Source: Polyangiaceae bacterium (GTDB lineage: Bacteria; Myxococcota_A; Polyangia; Polyangiales; Polyangiaceae). Taken from it: a stretch of DNA of 64,000 nucleotides. Numbering within the stretch: position 1 is the first letter of the stretch; each line of letters begins with the position of its first letter. The position numbers were made by a program, and so were the translations under genes. The DNA is taken from NCBI GenBank assembly GCA_025936115.1, contig JAICTZ010000004.1, forward strand, positions 186,001 to 250,000. Reading direction: 5' to 3'. Positions 34,182-43,381 of the stretch are shown here, piece after piece. The notes beneath the pieces are model-generated. The model saw only the letters and a list, made by a program, of their open reading frames with translations. It did no database searches and was not told where the DNA came from.

Positions 34182-34674
34182 TTCGCTGGTTCTCCTCGGC
34201 GCGGGCGTGGGCCCGTCGCGGGTACGGTGCCCCGCGCCACCGAGGAACTAGGGACCGAACACTGTGGCGAGAATGACTCTGCGACCTACCCGCTTGACCG
34301 AAAAGCCGAAACGCGCGTGACTGTTTCCCCTAGCCCCGACTTGGGCGATCTTGGAAGACCAGATCGCGATCGGCACGAGTGACCAAGAGCTACGTGGAAA
34401 AACCGGCGAGCACCTGTGCGTTGTGGGTCAGTGATCGGCAACGGACGCTGGACTTTGAGCGAGGTCGCCGTGCTCCCATCAACCCCAAAAACTCCTTCCC
34501 ATCGCCGCACATGAGCGCGGCGACGGGGTCGACCGGCGAGCCACAGTGCGCCGGCCTCGCCGGCTCTCGCGTATGTTGCGGCTTGCTTGACGATCGTGAT
34601 CTTTCCTCCCAAGACTGCCGAACTCGAGCGCGCGATCTTTCCTCCCAAGACCGCCCAACTTGAGCCTAGCGAGC
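34182..34674 (+). repeat. Intergenic repeat region (dispersed repeat plus 36-base tandem repeat)
   Basis: No gene is supported. Positions 34349-34408 nearly copy 16043-16104 (TCTTGGAAGA, CGATCGG, CGAG, AAACCGGCGAG). Further on, GATCTTTCCTCCCAAGAC starts at 34598 and again at 34634, giving two 32-base units with a 36-base period and few mismatches. The second unit ends nine bases before the next ATG. These look like small mobile or REP-like repeats. No spacers and repeats in CRISPR form are present. Confidence 0.6.
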
Positions 34675-35229
34675 ATGAGCAAACCAGAAAAACGGGTGGC
34701 GGAGATCGTGCGGGCGGCCGAAGAGCTCGAAAGTGAGCTCGAAAAGCTCGAGGCCCTCTCGCGCACGGCGCGGAAGAACCGGCTCGATTCCGAGAAGGGC
34801 ATCGTGCGCGCGGCCAAAGACCTTTCGGAAGCGCTCGCTTTGCCCGAGCGACTCGCCGCGGGCCTGCGCGGCCTTGCGAACGCGATGCGTGAGATGGAGG
34901 CGCGACAATCGGCGGCGCTCGAACCGCTCGCAGCCTACGCCGTCGAGGTACAGACGCGCATGAAGAAGCTGGAAGAGCACATGCGCGCGTTCGCGGCGCT
35001 CGGCAAAGCCGCCGGTGAGGCGACGGCGCTCCTGCAAAGCGCGGGAGAACGAGCCGACCTCGTCGAAAGCGCCAAGGTGCAACTGAGCGGCATCGCCGAC
35101 GGCGCCCGGCTGCTGCTCGAAGCGGCGCGGGCCGATGATTTCCCCGACGTGGCTCGCGAAGCCGACGCGCTCAAGCAACGCGTGACGGCGCTGCGCCGCA
35201 AGCTTGACGGCACCTTGCCGCCGAACTGA
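34675..35229 (+). CDS. Coiled-coil protein of unknown function
   Basis: The 184-residue protein is rich in Ala, Glu, Leu, Lys and Arg with heptad-like patterns ([39 protein letters not shown]), so it is probably a long cytoplasmic coiled coil. It has no signal peptide or membrane segment and ends PLPPN-like (TLPPN). The ATG at 34675 is chosen; a TTG at 34660 is in frame. It follows a tandem repeat and is not in an obvious operon. I do not recognise the family. Confidence 0.72.
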   Translation: MSKPEKRVAEIVRAAEELESELEKLEALSRTARKNRLDSEKGIVRAAKDLSEALALPERLAAGLRGLANAMREMEARQSAALEPLAAYAVEVQTRMKKLEEHMRAFAALGKAAGEATALLQSAGERADLVESAKVQLSGIADGARLLLEAARADDFPDVAREADALKQRVTALRRKLDGTLPPN

Positions 35230-35345
35230 CCTCGTCCTTCGTGGCTCCGCAGTCCGGTTCCGCCGCGACAAGACGTTTCGCCGCCCGCAGCTGCTTGAGC
35301 CGCTTGGCGGACGACGCGGTACGACTAGGACAACGCCTTCCCTCG

Positions 35346-36608
35346 ATGCTTCAGCACATGACGCGATTCGTCCACGCTTCAAGGTTTGCCGGAACGCGGC
35401 GTGCGTTCGCCTTCGGATGCGCAGGACTCGCAGCGTGCGTCGTAGTCAGCGCCTGCGGCGACGCCGCGCCGGAGCCCAACGGAGGCCCGTCCGGCGGGTC
35501 GCCTGCGGAAGGCGGCACGGGCACGAGCGGGCAGAGCGGCAACCGAAGCAGCGCCGGCAACGCGGGTACCGCGGGCTCGCCGCAAGCTGGGCGCGCGGGG
35601 ACGACCGGCGCGTCGGGGCGCTCGTCGGCAGGCGCGAGCGGCTCGAGCGGTCAGGCCGCGAGCAGCGGTCGGTCCGGAGCGGGCGGTACCGGCACGAGCG
35701 GCGCCGGTGGACGCGCGGCGGGTGGTGGCGGCAATCCGCAGAGCGGCGCTGCTGGGAGCGACGGCGGGGCGGCTGGTGAAGGCGGCGGTTCGAACGCCGG
35801 TCCGCTCGATGGCTTCGGCGTGCGCATGCTGTACCCGACGCTCCCCGGCGGCAAAGAGTGGTACGCGAAGTGGGACTCCGACCCGCGCAGCTTCGACGGC
35901 CAAGATCCCGCGGACGCGTGGTTCGACGCCGATCACGGCGACGCGAGCTATCACACCGACGGCGACGGCATCCTTCGCATCACGGGCTCGGTACCGCGCA
36001 TGTACGTGCACGACCCGGCGCTTTCGGAGCAATGGCGCAACGTCGAGGTCACCATGTACTTCATGCGCGTCGCCGACGACGCGACGCCCTGGGGCGGGCT
36101 CGTCGCGCTCACCCGCACCAATCACGGTACGATCGGCGACGAGACGGTGAACCTCTGCGATACGCGCGGGATCGACGCCCGCATGCGCTACGACGGCAAC
36201 ATCGATTTCGAGAAGGAGACGAGTCATCCCGACTCCGTCTCGATCATGACGAAGAAGCAGTGGTCCGGCGGCCTGCCGAAGAACCGCTGGCTCGGCTACA
36301 AGCTCGCCGTCTACGACCTGCCGAACGGCAACGTGAAGCTCGAGCTCTACCTCGACGAGAGCGACGGCGAAGCGGGCGGCGCTTGGCAGAAGCTCGAGGA
36401 GCTCGAAGACACGGGCCAAAACTTCGGCGTCGGCGGCACCCCCTGCAAAAACGGCATCGATCCGGCCGCGAAGCTCACGGCGGCGCCTGCGCGCGACGGC
36501 TCCGAGAGCGGCAAGCCGAACCTCACCGTCTACTTCCGCAGTGACGGCGTCGGCGAGGACGGCCTCTTGTACAAGAAGGGCAGCGTGCGCGAGATAGCCG
36601 TCAATTGA
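35346..36608 (+). CDS. Linker lipoprotein with concanavalin-like beta domain (unknown)
   Basis: The 420-residue protein has a signal peptide with VVVSACGD, a Gly/Ser/Arg linker to about residue 155 and a C-terminal domain of some 260 residues. That domain begins [20 protein letters not shown], includes [22 protein letters not shown] and [10 protein letters not shown], and ends SVREIAVN. The alternating hydrophobic strands suggest a lectin-like or polysaccharide-lyase-like jelly roll, but I cannot name the family. The start could also be the ATG at 35358. Its end overlaps the convergent methyltransferase gene by eight bases. Confidence 0.78.
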   Translation: MLQHMTRFVHASRFAGTRRAFAFGCAGLAACVVVSACGDAAPEPNGGPSGGSPAEGGTGTSGQSGNRSSAGNAGTAGSPQAGRAGTTGASGRSSAGASGSSGQAASSGRSGAGGTGTSGAGGRAAGGGGNPQSGAAGSDGGAAGEGGGSNAGPLDGFGVRMLYPTLPGGKEWYAKWDSDPRSFDGQDPADAWFDADHGDASYHTDGDGILRITGSVPRMYVHDPALSEQWRNVEVTMYFMRVADDATPWGGLVALTRTNHGTIGDETVNLCDTRGIDARMRYDGNIDFEKETSHPDSVSIMTKKQWSGGLPKNRWLGYKLAVYDLPNGNVKLELYLDESDGEAGGAWQKLEELEDTGQNFGVGGTPCKNGIDPAAKLTAAPARDGSESGKPNLTVYFRSDGVGEDGLLYKKGSVREIAVN

Positions 36609-37482
36609 CGGGCGTCTGCCGCGTCAGCACCGCATACATCGCGAGCCTGCGCCAGACATCCGGTCCGCGCAGCCACTTCGTCACGCTACGGGCCCAGGGT
36701 GCGAAGCGCATTTGACGGCCCAAGCGTTCGGCTTCTTCGACGAGCGAGCGCGTGACTTCGGCACGCCAGCCCTGCGCGCCGAAAAAGTCGATGCCGCTCG
36801 CCGGCGCAAACTTCATCGTCGCGTTGCCTTGCACGAGCGCGGCGCCCCACGCCTTCTGCGCGCGGGCGAGCACCTCCGGCAGGGCGGCTTCGACGATCCA
36901 AGCCGCCACCGCGGGCGCCGCATGGAGAGAACGCGAGAGCGCGCTCACCGCCGCTTCGTCGAGGTACGCGAGCACGCCTTCGGTCACGACGAGCACGCGT
37001 TCCTGCTCCGCGGCGAGACGTGCCAAGAGTGCGTCGCACGCCGCGGTGTCCGTCAAATCGAGCGGCACGCGCTCGAGCGCCGTACGCGGACGTTCGGCGG
37101 CGAGCAGCTCGGCTTTTTCCGCGAGCAAGTGCGGAGCATCGGCTTCGATGAAACGGAGCTTCGCCGGCAAATCGAGCCGGTAGGGACGCGTGTCGAAGCC
37201 GGCGGCGAGGTTCAAAACGGCCGTGAAATGACCGCGCGCGAGCGTCTCGAGCAAGAGCTCGTCGTAAATGCGCGCGCGCACCGGGATCATCCAGCGCAGC
37301 GACAGCTCCGGCAGCGCTTCGGCGATCCGGCGCCCGCGTGGTCCGGCGAGTCGGCGCGCGACGGGGTCGCGCAGGATCGCGTCGGGACGCTCTGCTTCGA
37401 GCGCGCGATAATGCGCGACCCAGCGCGCCGTATCGCTCACGTCCGCAAAGAGCGGTCCGTCAGACGTCCGTGAGCTTGACAC
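36601..37482 (-). CDS. SAM-dependent methyltransferase of the leucine carboxymethyltransferase-like type
   Basis: The 293-residue protein matches the PPM1/LCMT-like class I methyltransferases: [45 protein letters not shown] (SAM motif I), [13 protein letters not shown] and [11 protein letters not shown]. Related enzymes act on natural products or small acids; the substrate here is unknown. The GTG start lies inside the last 23 bases of the upstream antitoxin-like gene, so translation may be coupled to the HigBA-like pair. That association is unusual. It has no export signal. Confidence 0.88.
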   Translation of the reverse strand: MSSSRTSDGPLFADVSDTARWVAHYRALEAERPDAILRDPVARRLAGPRGRRIAEALPELSLRWMIPVRARIYDELLLETLARGHFTAVLNLAAGFDTRPYRLDLPAKLRFIEADAPHLLAEKAELLAAERPRTALERVPLDLTDTAACDALLARLAAEQERVLVVTEGVLAYLDEAAVSALSRSLHAAPAVAAWIVEAALPEVLARAQKAWGAALVQGNATMKFAPASGIDFFGAQGWRAEVTRSLVEEAERLGRQMRFAPWARSVTKWLRGPDVWRRLAMYAVLTRQTPVN

Positions 37483-37765
37483 GGCGGCCCCCGATCACGG
37501 CCGTGATCTCGAGCTCACCGCCGAGCGCCGCGACGTAACGGCGCAAGCTCGAAACGCGGTGATCGGCGCGGCTCTCCAGCCGTGACAGCTCCGACTGCGT
37601 CATGCTCGCTTGCGCGGCGAGCTCGGCTTGCGTCAGCGCGAGATCCTGCCGCAGCTCCTTCAGCGTGAGCGCGCGGATCTCGCGCGCGGCGCGCGCCTTG
37701 ACGCGCGCGACTTGTGCCGTGCCGAGCCGCGTGTGCGCGACCGATTTCCACGTCCGTGTGTTCAC
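37460..37765 (-). CDS. XRE-type HTH antitoxin (HigA-like)
   Basis: The 101-residue protein has an N-terminal helical arm and a clear HTH: LRQDLALTQAELAAQASMTQ followed by SELSRLESRADHRVSSLRRY. It ends with a beta-rich [18 protein letters not shown], a common tail in antitoxins paired with RelE-type toxins. It lies 19 bases downstream of a HigB-like gene, the toxin-first order of higBA systems. It probably represses the operon through the palindromes near 38499-38531. Its 3' end overlaps the methyltransferase start. Confidence 0.85.
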   Translation of the reverse strand: MNTRTWKSVAHTRLGTAQVARVKARAAREIRALTLKELRQDLALTQAELAAQASMTQSELSRLESRADHRVSSLRRYVAALGGELEITAVIGGRRVKLTDV

Positions 37766-37784
37766 TCGCTTGGGTTCCTCTCGC

Positions 37785-38501
37785 TCAGCGGGGCAAGGCG
37801 GGTTCGAGCGCGTTGAGCTCGCCGTTCAGAAAGCTGCTCCACAGCCGCTCGGCGCGCTGAACGGAGTCGCCGTAATAGCTGCGGTCGAGCCACTCCCCGA
37901 GCGCGATGAGCGCCGTCTCGCGCTCGGTATCGACGCCGTAAAGTAGGCGGAAGCCCGGGGCGGGCGAGCGGCGCGAGAACTCGCGCAAGGCGCGCGAGTG
38001 TGCAGGCACGTCCGTGACGGCAAAGCCCGCCGCTTCGAGGGCCTCGAAATAGAGCCGGCGTACCTCGGCGCAAGTGTTTTCCGGCCGCACCGTCGCCGTC
38101 GCCGCAGCCGGATCGCCCGAGAGCTTCAGCGCCCAACGCAGCCGCGGATCGGCCGCGTGCCGAATGCGGCGGATGCACTTGAGCACCCGCGCGGCTCTCG
38201 TCTCGTCGAGCCGCGTCAAGCGCGACGTGAAGCGGGGCGCCTCGAGTCGTGCGAGCACGCGCTGCGCGTAGTCGCGAAACGCGCCCCAGGCTTCGAGATC
38301 CCAGGCGAGCGCGCCGTTCATCCCGAACTCTGCGACGCTCGCATGCTCGTACCAGAGCAGCGACTCGCGGCTGCCGGGCGGCGCTCGTTCGGGACCGAGC
38401 TCCCCGATCACTTCGAGTGCGGTGGCGACGTCTTCGGCCGCGCCGTCCTCGAGCGCGGCGAACCAGGTTGCGAACTGCTCGCTCGTGAGTAGCTCGAGCA
38501 T
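37785..38501 (-). CDS. HigB-like toxin with large internal insertion
   Basis: The 238-residue protein starts LLTSEQFATWFAALEDG and VATALEVIGELGP, as HigB/RelE-type RNases do. It ends SRALREFSRR, FRLLYGVDTERETALIALG and a C-terminal helix (SVQRAERLWSSFL), again as they do. Between these halves, at about residues 45-168, sits a segment of some 120 residues that typical 110-residue HigB proteins lack. The insertion is helical and Arg-rich. I prefer the ATG at 38501; 38513 is also in frame. It is followed by an XRE antitoxin. Whether it is still a toxin is open. Confidence 0.72.
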   Translation of the reverse strand: MLELLTSEQFATWFAALEDGAAEDVATALEVIGELGPERAPPGSRESLLWYEHASVAEFGMNGALAWDLEAWGAFRDYAQRVLARLEAPRFTSRLTRLDETRAARVLKCIRRIRHAADPRLRWALKLSGDPAAATATVRPENTCAEVRRLYFEALEAAGFAVTDVPAHSRALREFSRRSPAPGFRLLYGVDTERETALIALGEWLDRSYYGDSVQRAERLWSSFLNGELNALEPALPR

Positions 38502-38531
38502 GCTGCCTAGCATGTCTTAGCCAGCATATGC
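38499..38531 (-). promoter_or_regulatory. Possible operators of the HigBA-like operon
   Basis: CATGCT and AGCATG (38499-38514) form a six-base inverted repeat over the start codon, and AGCATATGCT (38522-38531) is a perfect ten-base palindrome. Both share the AGCAT half-site. XRE antitoxins usually bind such sites upstream of their operon. This is inference from symmetry and place. Confidence 0.5.
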
Positions 38532-38602
38532 TGTCAAGTGCATACCTGCCGCCGGCGCGCGTGCGAGGTGGCCGCCGCCCAGCGCGGTCCCAGCCGGCCC
38601 GT

Positions 38603-39037
38603 TCAGCTGCCTTCGGCCAGAAACGCCGCGATCCGAGCGCGCTCGGCGGGCGTGAGCACGTCCTTGAGCCAGACCATGAGCGGCTCGACGGCGCGGAAGG
38701 AGCGCCGATTGGGGTTCCCCGCTTCGCGGAACAGTCGTTCGACCTGGAGGCCGAAGGTCGCGTCCGTCGCGGAGAGCAACACGGCGCTGCGCAGGAGTTG
38801 GCGGTTCCCGCGGCGCAGGAGCTCGATCATCGCGTCGCTCGCTTCGGGCGAAAACACGAGCGCGCGCCGCCAGTCACCGCAGATGATCGCTTCGGGCCCC
38901 GCCTGCGCGAACGCATCCGTCATCAGACGCTGAAACACCGCGACGTCGGCCGCGTCGTTGAGCCACACCAACCGACCCTCGACTAAACGTCCGACGCGGC
39001 ACGTCGCGCTGAATTCCGCCGCTCGCGCGACGCTCAC
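38603..39037 (-). CDS. SpoIIAA/STAS-like small protein
   Basis: The 144-residue protein has the rhythm of the SpoIIAA-like proteins that are common in myxobacteria: VGRLVEGRLVWLND, EAIICGDWRRALVF, VLLSATDATFGLQVERLFRE and LKDVLTPAERARI. It is about the same length as the protein at 60890-61327. Such domains may bind regulators or lipids, but the role is unknown. The GTG at 39037 follows a GGGGG ribosome-like site; an earlier GTG at 39067 is also in frame. Confidence 0.65.
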   Translation of the reverse strand: MSVARAAEFSATCRVGRLVEGRLVWLNDAADVAVFQRLMTDAFAQAGPEAIICGDWRRALVFSPEASDAMIELLRRGNRQLLRSAVLLSATDATFGLQVERLFREAGNPNRRSFRAVEPLMVWLKDVLTPAERARIAAFLAEGS

Positions 39038-39148
39038 GGCAGCCCCCGCTTGCCGCGCGCTCGGCACCGAGTCGTCAGCATGGCGGTAATCCTAGCCGAC
39101 TCGGCGCTCGACGCGAAGCCCGCAACGGCGCCTGCTCGCACGTCGAGC

Positions 39149-40855
39149 TCATTGCGGCACCTCGACGGCACCCGCGGTGCAAGGCTCGCCGCGTGCGATT
39201 CCGCGCTGATCCGTGGGCGGGCAGTCGCTGCCGAGACCCACGGCGGGACTACCGGCCGCCGGTAAAAGCGTCTGCGTCGGACCGCCATGATCACCGAGTG
39301 CGCCGAGCAGCGGGTCGGCGACGGTCGGATTGTCACTACACAGCGCGCCCGAGGGCCACTGGAGGTTACCGCCACCACTCGCATGTTTCGAGTCACAGCC
39401 AGGCGTGTATTGGGCGGAGTTGCCCGAGACGATCGTGTTCTTCAGGCTCAGGCCCGAGCCGAAAATGGCGCCGGCGATCTGTCCGTCCGCCGTGGAATGA
39501 TTGTCGGCGATCGTGGAGTTCAAGATCGTGCCGGTGGGTTCGTGAGCGAGCCAGAGACCGGCGCCGTTACTGCCGAACGCCGTGTTCCCGGCGACCGTGA
39601 CGTTCGTGAGGTTCGCTTCGCGCCCCGAGATCCAGAGTCCGCCGTTGTAAAAGGCGCGGTTGCCCGAGATGGTGCTCGCCGTGATCGTGAGCGCGAGACC
39701 TTGCAGATACATGCCGCCCGCGTTGCCGGAGTCGTCGGGCGTCACGCTGTTGTCGCGCACGACAGTGCGATCCATCGTGAACGTGCCGTCCGAGGAGTTC
39801 GAAACGCGGAAGAAGCCCCCCGCCAGCGCGCCGGCGCTGTTGTGGGCGATGACGACGCCGCAGAGCGTCGTGGTTTCGTCGCCGCCGTCCATGTAGACGG
39901 CGCCACCGCAGCCGCCGTTGCCAGGGTTGCCGTCCGTGCCAGTCGCTTGATTGTCGCTGAAAACGGAATCGATGATGGTCAAGTCGCCGTTCAGGCTGCC
40001 GACAGCGCCGCCGTCACTCGCGGAGTTACCGCTGAAGCTGCTGCGGGCGATGACGGTTTCGCCGCCACCGAAGCCGTAAATGGCGCCGCCGGCCACGTCT
40101 TGGCCGAGCGCCGGCGCGTGGTTGTCATCGAAGTCGCAGTCGAGCACGCTGAGACTGCCTCCGTCGCGGTAGATCGCGCCGCCGCCGACTGCCGTGTCGT
40201 CGCCGCCCGCCGGGCTGTTGCCGTCGCGAAAAGCGAGGCGCTCTACCGTGAGCCGTGGCGTCTGCTGATCGTAGGCCGAGTCGAGGTAAAGGATCCGCGC
40301 GCTCTTGCCGCCGCTCAGGGTGACGAGGCCGTTGCCGTCGAGCACGCTTTCTTTCTTGAACACGATCGTGTGCGTGACCGTGACGCTGACCGGGTCGGGG
40401 CCGCAGTCGAACGTGATGATGCCGCCCGCGCTCGCCGCCGTTTGGAGCGCGCCCTCGGTGCAGCTCGCGGCCGTCCCGTCGCCGACGACGTGATCGGGAT
40501 GGGAGCTTTCCACGAGCTCGGGCGCGTCGCACACCGAAGTGGGCGACGTGTCGGCGCCACCGGCGGAGTCCGAGTCGCCCGCCGCGCCCGCGGAGACGTC
40601 CGCACCTCCCGCTCCCGTGCCACCGCTCGCCACGCTCCCCGTCCCTGCCCGACCAGCCATGCTTTGGCCGCCGTGCGCGCCAGTTCCGGCACCGGCATGT
40701 TGTCCGGCGTGCTCACCGTTTCCGCCGAAACCCGCTTGATTGCTCGCGCCGCCGCTCGCCGCTCCCGCGCCGCCGCCAGCCGATCCCGCGTCGTCAGCGG
40801 AGCTGCCACAAGCCACCGCGAGCAGCGGCACGAGGGCCCAACCATAGCGGAGCAT
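39149..40855 (-). CDS. Linker lipoprotein with parallel beta-helix and choice-of-anchor Q end
   Basis: The 568-residue protein has a signal peptide with LLAVACGS and a Gly/Ala linker to about residue 115. Repeated short strands then form a right-handed beta-helix, such as SVLDCDFDDNHA, GGAIYGFGG, VIARSSFSGNSASDGGAVG and TASTISGNRAFYNGG. The C-terminus, LLGALGDHGGPTQTLLPAAG, then CPPTDQRG, is the choice-of-anchor Q signature. The ATG at 40855 gives a proper signal peptide; the frame upstream to 40945 does not. It is probably a surface protein that binds or cleaves polysaccharide. A relative lies at 41752. Confidence 0.88.
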   Translation of the reverse strand: MLRYGWALVPLLAVACGSSADDAGSAGGGAGAASGGASNQAGFGGNGEHAGQHAGAGTGAHGGQSMAGRAGTGSVASGGTGAGGADVSAGAAGDSDSAGGADTSPTSVCDAPELVESSHPDHVVGDGTAASCTEGALQTAASAGGIITFDCGPDPVSVTVTHTIVFKKESVLDGNGLVTLSGGKSARILYLDSAYDQQTPRLTVERLAFRDGNSPAGGDDTAVGGGAIYRDGGSLSVLDCDFDDNHAPALGQDVAGGAIYGFGGGETVIARSSFSGNSASDGGAVGSLNGDLTIIDSVFSDNQATGTDGNPGNGGCGGAVYMDGGDETTTLCGVVIAHNSAGALAGGFFRVSNSSDGTFTMDRTVVRDNSVTPDDSGNAGGMYLQGLALTITASTISGNRAFYNGGLWISGREANLTNVTVAGNTAFGSNGAGLWLAHEPTGTILNSTIADNHSTADGQIAGAIFGSGLSLKNTIVSGNSAQYTPGCDSKHASGGGNLQWPSGALCSDNPTVADPLLGALGDHGGPTQTLLPAAGSPAVGLGSDCPPTDQRGIARGEPCTAGAVEVPQ

Positions 40856-40973
40856 GCGCGCCTTCGAGCTTACACCGTTGGTCGGTCCGAGCGGCTCCTT
40901 CGGGGCCGCTGCACCTCGATCAGGTGTGCGACGACCGACACTCACCTACAGCCGCGCCGTCGCTCATGGCGGC

Positions 40974-41675
40974 TCACCATGTTTCGCCGAAGGGCCGCGC
41001 TTCGACCTCGAATGACCACACTGAGCGTTTCTGCTGCGTCAGTTGCCATACCGACTCGGCGAGCTCGGTCGGGCTCACGAAAAAGCTGTCCGGCTTGTCG
41101 GGCATCATTTTGCGCGTGCGCGGCAAATCGACGACGCCGTCGACGATGACGACCGCGACGTGAATTCCCGCGGGCCAGAGGTAGCGCGCCATCGATTCCG
41201 CGAGGCTCCGCTGGGCCGCTTTTGCCGGCGCGAAGGCCGCCGTCTTCACGTTGCCGCGCCGCGACGCCGTCGCTCCGATGAAAATCATGCTGCCTTTGCC
41301 GGCTTGCTTCATCGGGCCGATGACTTGCTTGGCGGTGACGAAGGCACCGAGCGTGTTCACACGAAATGACTGCTCGAAGTCCTTGGCCGAAATGTCTTCG
41401 ATCGTGCCCCAGACACCGCTGCCCGCATTGTAGACGAGCACCTCGACGGGGCCGAGCTCGCTCGTGAGTGTCGCAAACGCTTTGACGATCGAGGCTTCCT
41501 CGGCGACGTCGCAGACGTACGCGCGCGCTCCGTCGAGCTCTTTGGCGAGCGCGCTCGTGAGCTCCGTCGAACGGGCGAGCAGCGCGACGGCGTAACCTTG
41601 CGCGTGAAAGCGCCGCGCGATGGCCGCGCCGTTGCCGGGCCCCACGCCAACCACTGCACAGACGGGCTTTTTCAT
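40974..41675 (-). CDS. SDR-type oxidoreductase lacking the catalytic Tyr
   Basis: The 233-residue protein has the Rossmann motif AVVGVGPGNGAAIARRF, the YVCDVAEEA acidic step, LVYNAGSGVWG and the Ser region FIGATASRRG. Where classical SDRs have YxxxK it reads AAFAPAKAAQRSL, so Phe replaces Tyr while Lys stays. This is seen in one known SDR subgroup; activity may be altered or absent. GGAGG lies six bases before the ATG. It sits between two beta-helix lipoprotein genes, probably by chance. It should be cytoplasmic and bind NAD(P). Confidence 0.85.
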   Translation of the reverse strand: MKKPVCAVVGVGPGNGAAIARRFHAQGYAVALLARSTELTSALAKELDGARAYVCDVAEEASIVKAFATLTSELGPVEVLVYNAGSGVWGTIEDISAKDFEQSFRVNTLGAFVTAKQVIGPMKQAGKGSMIFIGATASRRGNVKTAAFAPAKAAQRSLAESMARYLWPAGIHVAVVIVDGVVDLPRTRKMMPDKPDSFFVSPTELAESVWQLTQQKRSVWSFEVEARPFGETW

Positions 41676-41751
41676 GATCGCCTCCGCGCCCGGATGTACC
41701 ACGGGCTGATTTTTTTGACCCGCGCGCCCTGGCTGACGGTTCGTATCTCGA

Positions 41752-43323
41752 GTGCTCGGACTAACTCGCCCCCGTTTGCTACGTGCAGCCTGCCTGCCAC
41801 TTTTTGCAGCCCTGGCGGGCGCCTGCAACGGTGCCGAGCGAGACGACGCGCCGGGCAACACGATCGGCGGCGGCGGCCACTCCGGCACGACGAGTGCAGG
41901 GGGCAGCGGCAACGCCGGGTCGGCGGGCACGAGCGGCTCCGGCGGACACGGCACGTCGGCGACGGGCGGCTCGAACGCGACGGGCGGCAACGTCAGCTCG
42001 GCCGGCACGACGGGCGGCGACTCCAACGGCGGCGGCGCCCACACGACGTCGAGCGGCGGTTCCGGCGCTCAGAGCGGCACGAGTGCTCGCGGTGGCGCGA
42101 GCGGCACGACGGGACGCGGCGGCGCGAGCGGCACGACGGGACGCGGCGGCACGACGGGACGCGGCGGCACGGGCACGGGCGGCACGGGCGGCACCGCCGG
42201 CACGACGAGCGGCAGCGCCGGCAAGAGCGGCAGCGCCGGCAACTCGGGCAGCGCGGGCGCGGCGGGCGCGAGTGGCGGCGGAACCTGGAGCGCGGGGAAC
42301 CCGAACGGCTCGTGCAGCGCGGGCGTGCCGTCACGCGGCAAGGCCGTCGATACCTCGAAGCCGACGACGGTCGTCGGCACGGGCACGCCGGCGAGCTGCA
42401 CGTTCAGCAAGCTTCAGAGCGCGGTCAAGCAAGGCGGCATCGTCACCTTCGATTGCGGACCGGCTCCGGTCACGATCGCCGTGACGGCGACGCTCGAGCC
42501 GCCCGTGAACAAGAACACCGTGCTCGACGGCGGCCGTCTCGTCACGCTGGACGGCGGCAAGGCGGTCCAGATCCTGCGCTTCGAGAGCCCCGATTTTCAG
42601 GCGAACGACAACGGCCTCACCTTGCAGCACCTCGCCCTCACGAACGGCAAGCAGACACCGACCGAGGCCATTCCCTACGCACCCGCGCCCTGCTCGCAAG
42701 GTTGGGACGACGGCGAAGGCGGCGCCGTGTACGTGCGCGACGGCTTTCTCACCGTGATCGACTCTATTTTCACGAACAACGAGGCCGCGCCGCTCGGTCC
42801 CGACACGGGCGGTGGCGCGATTTACGTCCTCGGCAGCAAAGCAGGCGTCACGATCGTGAGCAGCACCTTCACGGGCAACCGCGCGAGCAACGCGGGCGCC
42901 GTCGGCGGCCTGTTCGCCGAGCTCGACATTTACGACAGCCTCTTCTCGAACAACGCCGCGATTGGCCACGACGCCAACAGCAACGACCCGGACCACTGCT
43001 CGGTCATGAACAACGGCCAGAACGAGGTCGGCTCGGGCGGCAACGGCGGCGCCATCTACAGCGACGGCAACTCGGTGAACGTGCTGCTCTGCGGCGACGC
43101 CGTGCTCGACAACGCTGCCGGGACCAAAGCCTTCGGTGGCGGCCTATTTTTCACGAGCAACGACTTCGGCGGCACGCTCACCATCACGGACACGACGATG
43201 AGCGGGAACACGGGTGGTCACTGGACGAGCGTGAAGTCGGGCAGCATGACCGACGCGGGGACGGCCGTCGGCACGAACACCAAGAGCCTCAGCATCACGA
43301 ACTCGAAGCTCCAGGGACTTTGA
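41752..43323 (+). CDS. Linker lipoprotein with parallel beta-helix domain
   Basis: The 523-residue protein has a signal peptide with FAALAGACNG and a very long Gly/Ser/Thr/Arg linker to about residue 190 that includes repeated SGTTGRGGA units. A beta-helix domain follows, with VVGTGTPASCTFSKLQSAV, VTFDCGP, NTVLDGGRLVTLDGGKAVQI and FTGNRASNAGAVGG. The first part of the helix domain closely parallels the protein at 39149 (VVGDGTAASCTEGALQTA, FDCGPDPV), so they are relatives, but this one lacks the anchor-Q end. GTG 41752 is the start. The polysaccharide target is unknown. Confidence 0.86.
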   Translation: MLGLTRPRLLRAACLPLFAALAGACNGAERDDAPGNTIGGGGHSGTTSAGGSGNAGSAGTSGSGGHGTSATGGSNATGGNVSSAGTTGGDSNGGGAHTTSSGGSGAQSGTSARGGASGTTGRGGASGTTGRGGTTGRGGTGTGGTGGTAGTTSGSAGKSGSAGNSGSAGAAGASGGGTWSAGNPNGSCSAGVPSRGKAVDTSKPTTVVGTGTPASCTFSKLQSAVKQGGIVTFDCGPAPVTIAVTATLEPPVNKNTVLDGGRLVTLDGGKAVQILRFESPDFQANDNGLTLQHLALTNGKQTPTEAIPYAPAPCSQGWDDGEGGAVYVRDGFLTVIDSIFTNNEAAPLGPDTGGGAIYVLGSKAGVTIVSSTFTGNRASNAGAVGGLFAELDIYDSLFSNNAAIGHDANSNDPDHCSVMNNGQNEVGSGGNGGAIYSDGNSVNVLLCGDAVLDNAAGTKAFGGGLFFTSNDFGGTLTITDTTMSGNTGGHWTSVKSGSMTDAGTAVGTNTKSLSITNSKLQGL

Positions 43324-43325
43324 CG

Positions 43326-43365
43326 GCCGTGCGGCGCGGACGCGAGGCCCGCCGCGCCACACGGC
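43326..43365. terminator. Hairpin between convergent genes
   Basis: GCCGTG and CACGGC, then GGCGCGG and CCGCGCC, form an interrupted stem between the stops of the beta-helix gene and the convergent protease gene. No long T run follows, so it may be a two-way stem or a Rho-assisted stop. Confidence 0.5.
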
Positions 43366-43381
43366 TCGTGCACGACTCAGC

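Noticed and set aside
34598-34665. CRISPR array
   Set aside because: There are only two units with a four-base gap and no spacers or cas genes.
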